Shown in pieces: positions 6,438 through 12,073 of a stretch of DNA of 20,804 bases. Below the pieces are notes generated by a model. The model was not told the origin of the DNA. It saw only the letters and a list, made by a program, of their open reading frames with translations, and did no database searches. The stretch is from assembly GCA_045617525.1 (NCBI GenBank), contig JAZLIT010000189.1, positions 1 to 20,804 of the forward strand. Direction: 5' to 3'. The position numbers and the translations under genes were made by a program. Positions within the stretch are counted from its first letter, which is position 1, and every line of letters begins with the position of its first letter. The stretch comes from JAZLIT01 sp045617525. GTDB lineage: Bacteria; Bacillota; Bacilli; Bacillales_A; Planococcaceae.

Positions 6438-6884
6438 CTAAAAACATTGAAACGTTAATATTGAATCGCGATTTACTCTTCTAAACGTCCAACCAAAACG
6501 TCCCCACCGGAAGCCTAAAATAACGTCTCTTGAGACAAATGTTGGGAAAAACCAAAAGCTATCGCCACTTCGCAGCCAGATAAAGGTGTTGCGGAAAAGA
6601 CAGCGATTAATTCCACTAGAACCAGCTTGTGAAGCTGACATCATGGGAGAAAAATTGGGAGGTGGCCCGCCAGGCATTTGTGATGGTGCTCCTTGGCCAG
6701 GACCTTGCCCCGGTCCTTGGCCTGGTCCTCCAAAAGGAGGTGGTCCCCCTGGTCCTGGACCTCCAAAGGGAGGCGGTCCCCCTGGTCCTGATCCCGGTCC
6801 TTGTCCCGGACCGTCAAATGGTGGTGGGAAAAACGGATTGAACGGTTGGCCAAAGTTGTTTTCATCAAATGGGTTTTGAACCAA
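6438..6884 (-). CDS. Gly/Pro-rich protein with aromatic C-terminal domain (coat-like)
   Basis: The protein has 148 residues in two parts. Residues about 17-75 are low complexity, built from repeats such as GPGQGPG and GGPPPFGGPG. Residues about 92-148 form a compact domain with CLFRNTFIWLRSGDSFWFFP, then GFRW...GWTF and a final FQCF. I recall similar C-terminal domains (Cys-Leu, W-x-R-x-G, FWF, PTFV, GFRW) in Bacillus hypothetical proteins with variable Gly/Pro-rich N-termini. The start is TTG, since the nearby ATG is in another frame; GAAGG lies about 9 bases upstream. A sigma-K-like -10 box, CATAACCTA, sits at 6917-6925. A spore-surface role is inference from composition, promoter and neighbours. 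High local GC creates long overlapping artefact ORFs on both strands. Confidence 0.7.
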   Translation of the reverse strand: MVQNPFDENNFGQPFNPFFPPPFDGPGQGPGSGPGGPPPFGGPGPGGPPPFGGPGQGPGQGPGQGAPSQMPGGPPPNFSPMMSASQAGSSGINRCLFRNTFIWLRSGDSFWFFPTFVSRDVILGFRWGRFGWTFRRVNRDSILTFQCF

Positions 6885-6916
6885 TGTGCATACCTTCTTT
6901 CTTCGTTCGTTCGCTC

Positions 6917-6925
6917 TAGGTTATG
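6917..6925 (-). promoter_or_regulatory. sigma-K-like -10 box of the Gly/Pro-rich gene
   Basis: On the minus strand it reads CATAACCTA, an exact match to CATANNNTA, inside the 10-mer CATAACCTAG that recurs upstream of the cupin gene. The AC of a sigma-K -35 is not found at 16-17 bases, so this is only a candidate. Confidence 0.35.
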
Positions 6926-6997
6926 TGAGAAAATGAACTGCATCCTCTTAATTCGCCTAGTTCTAGTAGGAATAAGTGTCCGTTCAAACGTTTATTA

Positions 6998-7006
6998 CAT
7001 AATATA
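6998..7006 (+). promoter_or_regulatory. sigma-K-like -10 box of the DUF3298-like gene
   Basis: CATAATATA matches CATANNNTA. It lies 20 bases before the ATG at 7027, leaving a leader of about 15 bases that contains the SD. No AC sits at the -35 position, and AT-rich chance matches are possible. Confidence 0.3.
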
Positions 7007-7026
7007 GGCTAAAAGGGTGGGTGTGA

Positions 7027-7647
7027 ATGTTACAATTTTTTCCTGTAAATATAAGCACATATTACGTTAGCGATGGTGCAAAGCAGACAGTATTTTTTCC
7101 ACAAGTGAATTGCTTAAATAATATACGTTGGCAAATGACGGTGAACGATGCAATCATCGTCCAAGCAAAAAAAGTGATGCTCGATCAAAAAGGTGATATC
7201 CCGACAACGGTGGAAGAAATGATTGGGAATTTTGAAATAAAAAATAATCAGAGACAAGTGCTTAGCCTAACGCTCAAAAATTATACATACCACCAGCAAG
7301 CAGCTCATGGTATGACGGTGATTAAGTCTTTAACATTCGATATGCTCAAGGAAGAGATATGTATGTTAAAGGACTTATTTCTAGTGAATAGCAATTATAT
7401 TGAACGGATTTCTTCTATTATAAAAGCGCAGATTCAGGCGCGCGACATTCCATTAATTGAGGAGTTTACACGGATAGAATCGAATCAAGACTTTTATATC
7501 GCGGATAAAGCACTTGTCATTTATTTTCAATTATATGAGTTGACACCATATGTTTTTGGTTTTCCGATGTTTCCAATCTCGGTGTATGAGATAGCGGATA
7601 TTATTGATGAGAACGGTCCACTTGGGCGAATGTTAGAGAATAATTAA
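7027..7647 (+). CDS. DUF3298-like protein without signal peptide
   Basis: This 206-residue protein has a C-terminal half resembling the DUF3298 domain (also the C-terminal part of RsiV-like anti-sigma factors): FYIADKALVIYFQLYE, TPYVFGFPMFPISVYEI. In that family the pattern 'y.t.dalvi.f..ye..py..G...f.i' is typical. The N-terminal half (about 1-95) is mostly beta-like and may be the partner DUF4163-type domain. Unlike most family members it has no signal peptide or transmembrane segment, so it may act inside the cell, for example in the mother cell. The SD is AAGGGTGGG. It is divergent from the Gly/Pro-rich gene and convergent with the cupin gene. Confidence 0.65.
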   Translation: MLQFFPVNISTYYVSDGAKQTVFFPQVNCLNNIRWQMTVNDAIIVQAKKVMLDQKGDIPTTVEEMIGNFEIKNNQRQVLSLTLKNYTYHQQAAHGMTVIKSLTFDMLKEEICMLKDLFLVNSNYIERISSIIKAQIQARDIPLIEEFTRIESNQDFYIADKALVIYFQLYELTPYVFGFPMFPISVYEIADIIDENGPLGRMLENN

Positions 7648-7667
7648 TACCCCGTCCTCGTACTCAA

Positions 7668-8306
7668 TCAATAATATGTATACTGTGGCGCGTAAGGAAT
7701 GTACTGGAATTGAGGATGGTAGTGCATCAATTGATTTTGTGGACATCCATATTGATGTTGTACCTGTTCTGTCTCTTGATCGCAATCTGTGTAGGGACCA
7801 ATATAGGTGGAAGCTTTAATTGGTGCGACGGCTTGCTGCCAGAGGTTTTCATCGACGCAATACGTATGAGCCATTACATTTGCCGGGGTGAAATGGAGGA
7901 TATCTGAGCCTAAAATGACTTCAGGCGTCGGCGCATCAAAAATGGCAAGAAGATGCGTATTGTCAGCCGTTGCTAATTCATAATGCCACCAGCCTTGCGG
8001 AACGTTTGCAACCTGTCCAGGGGTAATCGGGAAATGGAGAAGCTGTTTTGTGAAGGGATTTAGCAAAGAAACAGTAGCTGCACCAGAAATACAATAGACA
8101 AGTTCTGCTGCATTTTGATGATAGTGTGGCTCCACAATATTATTGAAGCTAAGGAAAATATCAAGTAACGATACATTTTCTAACGTATTTAATTGTTCTA
8201 CACCTAATACGTTTATAACGTTGTTCTGATCTTTTTGAAAAAACGGACTATTATTTACATCAAAATTGAATTGCACTTCTGGAGATGTGTAATCTCTTTT
8301 AGCCAT
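7668..8306 (-). CDS. cupin-domain protein with Tyr/His/Gln-rich tail (spore coat-like)
   Basis: The protein has 212 residues with one germin-type cupin domain. Motif 1 is EPHYHQNAAELVYCISG (HxHx4E then six residues and Gly). Motif 2 is GQVANVPQGWWHYE, supplying the fourth metal ligand (His). Three His and one Glu can hold Mn or a similar metal, as in oxalate decarboxylase relatives; some of these, such as OxdD, are spore coat enzymes. The last 40 residues are rich in Tyr, His, Gln and Pro and end in YIPYAPQYTYY, a coat-like composition. The ATG at 8306 is preferred over a TTG at 8312; GAGG lies upstream of both. The substrate cannot be told. The nearby sigma-K-type promoter supports late mother-cell expression. 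Confidence 0.75.
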   Translation of the reverse strand: MAKRDYTSPEVQFNFDVNNSPFFQKDQNNVINVLGVEQLNTLENVSLLDIFLSFNNIVEPHYHQNAAELVYCISGAATVSLLNPFTKQLLHFPITPGQVANVPQGWWHYELATADNTHLLAIFDAPTPEVILGSDILHFTPANVMAHTYCVDENLWQQAVAPIKASTYIGPYTDCDQETEQVQHQYGCPQNQLMHYHPQFQYIPYAPQYTYY

Positions 8307-8348
8307 CAGCAATGTTACCTCATTTCAATTGTTGAGAATTTATTTTTC

Positions 8349-8376
8349 TAGGTTATGTTATGCCCAAGAAATTAGT
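8349..8376 (-). promoter_or_regulatory. candidate sigma-K promoter of the cupin gene
   Basis: On the minus strand: AC (8376-8375), a 17-base spacer, then CATAACCTA (8357-8349), which fits the sigma-K pattern AC-N17-CATANNNTA. It lies about 40 bases upstream of the start codon. Confidence 0.5.
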
Positions 8377-8413
8377 TTGGTATGGGTTATTATCACGTAC
8401 GATCATTTTATAA

Positions 8414-8466
8414 ATGAAATAGCCCTTGTCCAGGTATATCGTAATCTGAACAAGGGCTGATTTCAT
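8414..8466. terminator. two-tier hairpin terminator
   Basis: ATGAAAT (8414-8420) pairs with ATTTCAT (8460-8466), and AGCCCTTGT (8421-8429) with ACAAGGGCT (8450-8458), leaving one unpaired G. It directly follows the stop of the minus-strand gene at 8468 and probably ends that two-gene operon. Confidence 0.65.
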
Positions 8467-8467
8467 A

Positions 8468-8704
8468 TTAATCGACTTCTTTTAGCATTTTTTCAATGAT
8501 GATTAATCGCTCATTTAAAGAATGTACTTGTTGTTGAAGGGTATATGTTTGTTGTTTTTCGATGTTTAAACGTTCTTCTGCACGCTTTTCGTTTCTCTTA
8601 TAGGCTTTATAGATAAAAATTACTAAAATAATAGGACTTAATATGAAACCTAACACAACAATTGTGGCAAAAAAATCGCCAAGATTAAAAAAATTATTTG
8701 ACAT
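8468..8704 (-). CDS. small single-pass membrane protein with coiled coil
   Basis: The protein has 78 residues. Residues about 10-33 are one hydrophobic membrane segment, followed by a basic stretch (YKAYKRNEKR) that should face the cytoplasm. Residues about 40-78 form a likely coiled coil (QQTYTLQQQVHSLNERLIII). The layout resembles PspB-like or phage-shock-type small membrane proteins, but I do not recognise the family. It starts 4 bases after the ArsR-type regulator upstream, and its SD (GGAGG) lies within that gene's 3' end, so the two are co-transcribed. It may be the membrane partner or target of the regulator. Confidence 0.7.
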   Translation of the reverse strand: MSNNFFNLGDFFATIVVLGFILSPIILVIFIYKAYKRNEKRAEERLNIEKQQTYTLQQQVHSLNERLIIIEKMLKEVD

Positions 8705-8708
8705 AAAA

Positions 8709-9041
8709 TTAATCCTCCAACTTTTTTGTTTTTTTAAGGGTAAGTGAGGGGGCTAATGCGACGATTAACGCCTCGTTCAGGTCCAAATGAAACGGATTTA
8801 ATGTGTAATATTTAGCTGCCTTACCACTTTCAAGTATCTCCATAGTACTTGATACAAGCTTTGCCTCCTCTAGTTTTTGAAGATGTAAATATAATAAAGG
8901 TCTGCTAATCCCTATATCTCGTGCCAACTGGCTTACATACTGTGTACCGTTTGCCAAAATACTAATAATTTTAAGTCGATACGGATTTGATAAAGCTTCC
9001 AAAAACAAAAGTAACTGATCTCCATTATTTAAGTGTTTCAT
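8709..9041 (-). CDS. ArsR-fold winged-helix regulator
   Basis: This 110-residue protein has a winged HTH domain: FLEALSNPYRLKIISILANG (helices 1-2), then QLARDIGISRPLLYLHLQKLEEAKLV (recognition helix), then the wing around AAKYYTLNP. The metal-binding CxC motif of true arsenic sensors is absent, so it probably senses something else or a protein partner. A perfect TTGACA-17-TAAAAT promoter places the transcript start only about 2 bases before the ATG, with no SD. The mRNA is therefore nearly leaderless, or a TTG about 12 codons in (after GGAGATCAG) is the true start. It is the first gene of a two-gene operon. Confidence 0.8.
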   Translation of the reverse strand: MKHLNNGDQLLLFLEALSNPYRLKIISILANGTQYVSQLARDIGISRPLLYLHLQKLEEAKLVSSTMEILESGKAAKYYTLNPFHLDLNEALIVALAPSLTLKKTKKLED

Positions 9042-9049
9042 ATGTAAGT

Positions 9050-9078
9050 ATTTTATTACAGGTTAAATGTTATGTCAA
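9050..9078 (-). promoter_or_regulatory. consensus sigma-A promoter of the ArsR-type/membrane operon
   Basis: On the minus strand: TTGACA (9078-9073), a 17-base spacer, then TAAAAT (9055-9050). The expected start is near 9043, right at the ATG at 9041. Confidence 0.75.
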
Positions 9079-9156
9079 TAACTGGTTGTTTTAATTTAAT
9101 TTGGTATATTTGAGTTATCCGAAGATTACTCAAGGAATTGCATCAGATTTATGCGG

Positions 9157-9197
9157 ATCCCCTAAATTTCAGGAACTACACTTAATTCTAGGGGGAT
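9157..9197 (+). promoter_or_regulatory. hairpin in the leader region of the Nudix gene
   Basis: ATCCCC-TA-AATT (9157-9168, with one unpaired A) can pair with AATT-C-TA-GGGGGAT (9184-9197), giving about 12 bp with small bulges around a loop of some 15 bases. No T tract follows, so it is not a terminator. It lies about 40 bases before the Nudix start. Confidence 0.3.
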
Positions 9198-9233
9198 TAA
9201 AAAGGGTAAAATAGAATGTAGGGAGAGATATTA

Positions 9234-9635
9234 ATGAATTATAAAATTTGGAATGGTGCATCAGCTATCATTATTCAAGACAATAAAGTTTTAATGGTAC
9301 GTGGGAAAGGCACAGATAGTTGGGGTGTTCCTTCAGGCGGAATTGAAGAAGGTGAAACAGCCCAAGATACATGTATCCGTGAAATTTTTGAAGAAACGGG
9401 TTATAAGGCGGAAATTCTTGAATTATTACATAAAAAAGAAACCATTATTAAAGAATATCAAGTTACCACACAATATTTCCTATGCAAAATAACGGGTGGA
9501 GAAATTAGCTACCATGACCCCGACAACATCATTGTAGAAATTGCATGGAAAGATCAAAACGAACTTGCAAAAATTAATCATGATTATCCAGAAGATAAAA
9601 GAATTATTGAAAAGTTACTTTATAGCGTATCTTAA
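9234..9635 (+). CDS. Nudix hydrolase
   Basis: This 133-residue soluble enzyme has a complete Nudix box, GGIEEGE...REIFEETGY (about residues 36-58, matching GX5EX7REUXEEXG). The Glu residues bind Mg2+ for cleaving a nucleoside diphosphate linked to another group. The rest follows the family fold: an N-terminal strand with GASAIIIQDNKVLMVRG and the WGVPSGG lead-in to the box. The substrate is not predictable from sequence; sanitising oxidised nucleotides or capped RNA ends are family options. The start is ATG with GGGAGAG about 7 bases upstream. It is a single gene between the ArsR-type operon and the arsenic operon. Confidence 0.88.
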   Translation: MNYKIWNGASAIIIQDNKVLMVRGKGTDSWGVPSGGIEEGETAQDTCIREIFEETGYKAEILELLHKKETIIKEYQVTTQYFLCKITGGEISYHDPDNIIVEIAWKDQNELAKINHDYPEDKRIIEKLLYSVS

Positions 9636-9678
9636 AGGATAAAACATCAAATCTCAATAATGTATAAGCATATACCTA

Positions 9679-9707
9679 TTTACTTATGAAATGAATCGGT
9701 ATATTAT
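9679..9707 (+). promoter_or_regulatory. promoter of the arsenic operon
   Basis: TTTACT (9679-9684), a 17-base spacer and TATTAT (9702-9707). It overlaps the operator-like repeat at 9706-9725, the usual arrangement for ArsR repression. Confidence 0.55.
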
Positions 9708-9725
9708 ATAAGCATTAACTTATAT
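9706..9725. promoter_or_regulatory. ArsR operator-like inverted repeat
   Basis: ATATAAG and CTTATAT form a perfect 7-bp inverted repeat with a six-base spacer, covering the end of the -10 box and the likely start point. ArsR dimers bind such repeats and leave when arsenite binds. A looser half-site pair (TATAAG at 9663, CTTAT at 9683) lies upstream. Confidence 0.6.
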
Positions 9726-9736
9726 AAGGGGGATTT

Positions 9737-10057
9737 ATGGATATTCAATTAATTGAAAAGCAATTAAAGGCACTGGCAGACCAGAACCGTCTAAAATTAG
9801 TCGCTTGTTTAAAAAACGGAGAGGTGTGCGTATGTGATTTTGTAGATGTACTCGGAATATCCCAACCAGCAGTTAGTCAACATCTCCGAAAGTTAAAAGA
9901 GGCAGACATATTGGCGGAAAGAAAGGTAGGAACTTGGAAACATTATCGCTTGCTAGAACCTTTATCGCCTGTTGTGCAATCTGTAGTCGATGAACTTGAA
10001 AGCATTGAAATTTGTGACTGTAAAGCTACTAAGGAGAATCCCTCATGTTTATCTTAG
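9737..10057 (+). CDS. arsR: arsenite-responsive repressor ArsR
   Basis: This 106-residue winged-helix repressor is the first gene of the operon. The metal-site motif EVCVCDF (C31, C33) matches the ELCVCDL arsenite-binding site of classical ArsR. The recognition helix is SQPAVSQHLRKLKEA, followed by the wing around GTWKHYRL. Extra Cys residues near the C-terminus (ICDC, SCLS) might add ligands. It should block the promoter in the absence of arsenite or antimonite and release it on binding. The ATG has a strong AAGGGGG SD. Its 3' end overlaps arsB by 13 bases in another frame. Confidence 0.93.
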   Translation: MDIQLIEKQLKALADQNRLKLVACLKNGEVCVCDFVDVLGISQPAVSQHLRKLKEADILAERKVGTWKHYRLLEPLSPVVQSVVDELESIEICDCKATKENPSCLS

Positions 10058-11334
10058 CAAGTATGATTTTCATTATTACGTTAATTTTTGTGATATGGCA
10101 GCCAAAGGGATTAAATATTGGCTGGTCGGCAAGTGCAGGAGCTCTTTTAGCGTTAGCATTAGGTGTCGTTGATTTTGCGGACGTGGGTACTGTTATTGAT
10201 ATTACATGGAATGCTACTTTATCATTTGTTGCTATCATTTTAATTTCTCTAATTTTAGATGAAATTGGGCTGTTTGAATGGGCAGCACTCCATATGGCAC
10301 GACTTGCAAAAGGAAACGGTTTCAAAATGTTCGTGTATGTCAGTCTACTTGGTGCAATCGTTGCTGCTTTATTTGCAAATGATGGAGCCGCGCTGATTTT
10401 AACACCGATTGTTTTAGCGATGGTACGTCATTTACAGTTTAAAGAACAAATGATTTTCCCGTTTATTATGGCGAGTGGATTCATTGCAGATATGACTTCG
10501 CTACCGTTCATCGTCAGTAATTTAGTGAACATTGTCTCGGCTGATTTCTTTGGTATTGGCTTTATTGAATATGCTTTACATATGGTAATTCCGAATCTAT
10601 TTTCGATTGTTGCGACGATAACAATTTTACTTTTGTATTTCCGTAAATCAATTCCAAGACACTACGATTTAACGATGCTTAAAGAACCAAAGCTTGCCAT
10701 TAATGATGCGCGTTTATTTAAGTTTTCATGGGTAATCTTAGTGGCGTTAGTCATTGGTTATTTTGCGAGTGAGCCGTTGCAAATTCCTGTTTCATTTATT
10801 GCAGGAGGTATTGCGTTTATTTTCTTCCTTGCAGGTCGAATGAGTCCTGCAATTGACACGAAGTCCGTCATTAAAGGAGCACCGTGGAATATTGTGGTGT
10901 TTTCAATTGGAATGTATATCGTTGTTTATGGTCTGGGTAATGCAGGATTAACCGAAATTCTAGCCGGTTTAATTGAATGGACCGCAGAGCAAGGGTTGTT
11001 CGCAGCAACAATTGGCATGGGCTTTATTGCAGCTTTACTTTCTTCGGTAATGAACAATATGCCGACTGTTATGATTAATGCACTTGCAATTGCGGAAACG
11101 AACACAACAGGGACAGTACGTGATGCGTTGATTTATGCGAATATCATTGGATCTGATTTAGGACCAAAAATAACTCCAATTGGATCATTGGCGACACTCG
11201 TGTGGCTTTATGTTTTACAAACAAAAGGGGTCAAGATAAGCTGGGGCACCTATTTTAAAATAGGGATTATATTAACCGTACCAATTTTAGTTGTTACGCT
11301 TATTGGCCTATATGTAACGTTATTAATTTTATAG
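10045..11334 (+). CDS. arsB: arsenite efflux permease ArsB
   Basis: This 429-residue integral membrane protein has about 10-12 hydrophobic segments and the length typical of ArsB. It is of the ArsB/NhaD anion permease type, with NDGAALILTPI and NNMPTVMINALAIA as the two pseudo-symmetric N-x-P/T-rich motifs, and GSDLGPKITPIGSLATLVW near the end, which is highly typical of ArsB. It exports arsenite or antimonite in exchange for protons. The start is ATG with AAGGAG upstream, inside the arsR 3' end, so the two are translationally coupled. Confidence 0.95.
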   Translation: MFILASMIFIITLIFVIWQPKGLNIGWSASAGALLALALGVVDFADVGTVIDITWNATLSFVAIILISLILDEIGLFEWAALHMARLAKGNGFKMFVYVSLLGAIVAALFANDGAALILTPIVLAMVRHLQFKEQMIFPFIMASGFIADMTSLPFIVSNLVNIVSADFFGIGFIEYALHMVIPNLFSIVATITILLLYFRKSIPRHYDLTMLKEPKLAINDARLFKFSWVILVALVIGYFASEPLQIPVSFIAGGIAFIFFLAGRMSPAIDTKSVIKGAPWNIVVFSIGMYIVVYGLGNAGLTEILAGLIEWTAEQGLFAATIGMGFIAALLSSVMNNMPTVMINALAIAETNTTGTVRDALIYANIIGSDLGPKITPIGSLATLVWLYVLQTKGVKISWGTYFKIGIILTVPILVVTLIGLYVTLLIL

Positions 11335-11346
11335 GGAGTTTTGAAG

Positions 11347-11766
11347 ATGAAGAAAACACTTTATTTTTTATGCACAGGCAATTCATGTCGTTCACAAATG
11401 GCGGAAGGGTTTGGAAAACAATTTTTACCTGCTGATTGGGAAGTGAAAAGTGCAGGGATAGAAGCGCATGGATTAAATCCAAATGCAGTGAAGGCAATGG
11501 CAGAAGTAGGCATTGACATTACAGAACAGACGTCAGATATGATTGATGTTCAAGTGTTAAATCAGGCAACACTTATTGTAACGTTATGTGGTGATGCAGC
11601 AGATAAATGTCCTGTTACGCCACATACTGTGAAGAGAGAACACTGGGGCTTTGATGATCCAGCAAAAGCTACAGGAACACCTGAAGAAATATGGTCAGAA
11701 TTTCAACGAGTACGTGATGAAATAAGTGGGCGTATTCAAGCATATGCAAAGGAGCAAACTAGATGA
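11347..11766 (+). CDS. arsC: thioredoxin-coupled arsenate reductase ArsC
   Basis: The 139-residue enzyme has the low-molecular-weight phosphatase fold: P-loop CTGNSCRSQMAEG (nucleophile C9, then C14), and the redox pair C81 and C88 in TLCGDAADKCP. This is the Bacillus subtilis/S. aureus pI258 type, which reduces arsenate to arsenite and is recharged by thioredoxin. VKREHWGFDDP is also typical. Arsenite is then exported by ArsB. The ATG at 11347 (GGGAG 8 bases upstream) is preferred over TTG at 11341, and gives the family's usual length. The stop overlaps the next start as ATGA. Confidence 0.96.
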   Translation: MKKTLYFLCTGNSCRSQMAEGFGKQFLPADWEVKSAGIEAHGLNPNAVKAMAEVGIDITEQTSDMIDVQVLNQATLIVTLCGDAADKCPVTPHTVKREHWGFDDPAKATGTPEEIWSEFQRVRDEISGRIQAYAKEQTR

Positions 11767-12044
11767 AAATAACAGAGCAGGCGACATCATTCTTAAAGAA
11801 TCTATTAGATAATGAACCTTTAAAAACACTTCGCTTTTATGCCATTCCAGGTTGTTGTGGTGTAAGTGTCGGAGCTGAAATTGATGTTCCCCAAGAGGAA
11901 GATTCAAAAGTGCTTTTAAATGGTATCACAATTGCGGTTGATCCAATTGCTTTACCAGAATTAGAGCAGGTGACAATTGATGTGCAAGAGCAAAATGGTG
12001 AAGTTGGGCTAGTATTAAATGGGTATAACCAAACAAGCTGTTAA
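11763..12044 (+). CDS. A-type (HesB/IscA-like) protein with atypical cysteines
   Basis: The 93-residue protein resembles the HesB/IscA A-type fold: MKITEQATSFLKNLL at the start, FYAIPGCCGVSVG in the middle, then VAVDPIALPELE-like strands and a Cys at the last position (C93). Classical A-type iron-sulfur carriers have one Cys in the middle and a C-terminal CGCGxSF. Here there is a vicinal pair C31-C32 and one C-terminal Cys, with no CGC. It may therefore bind something other than an Fe-S cluster; arsenite is a natural candidate given the operon. SD AAAGGAG and an ATGA overlap with arsC show operon membership. Confidence 0.8.
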   Translation: MKITEQATSFLKNLLDNEPLKTLRFYAIPGCCGVSVGAEIDVPQEEDSKVLLNGITIAVDPIALPELEQVTIDVQEQNGEVGLVLNGYNQTSC

Positions 12045-12073
12045 CTTCTATAGAAAAGGAAGGGATAAACGAT

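Noticed and set aside
6357..6458. Coding-like plus-strand frame (NRAYELMTDGFNIEKLK)
   Set aside because: No start or SD, short, and its 3' part is antisense to the end of the Gly/Pro-rich gene; could be a relic but cannot be supported.
6586..6943. Long ORFs on the plus strand (6586-6879, 6629-6841) and in another minus frame (6641-6943)
   Set aside because: They are produced by the GC-rich Gly/Pro repeats; only the 6438-6884 frame continues into a well-formed domain and has a promoter-like box and SD.
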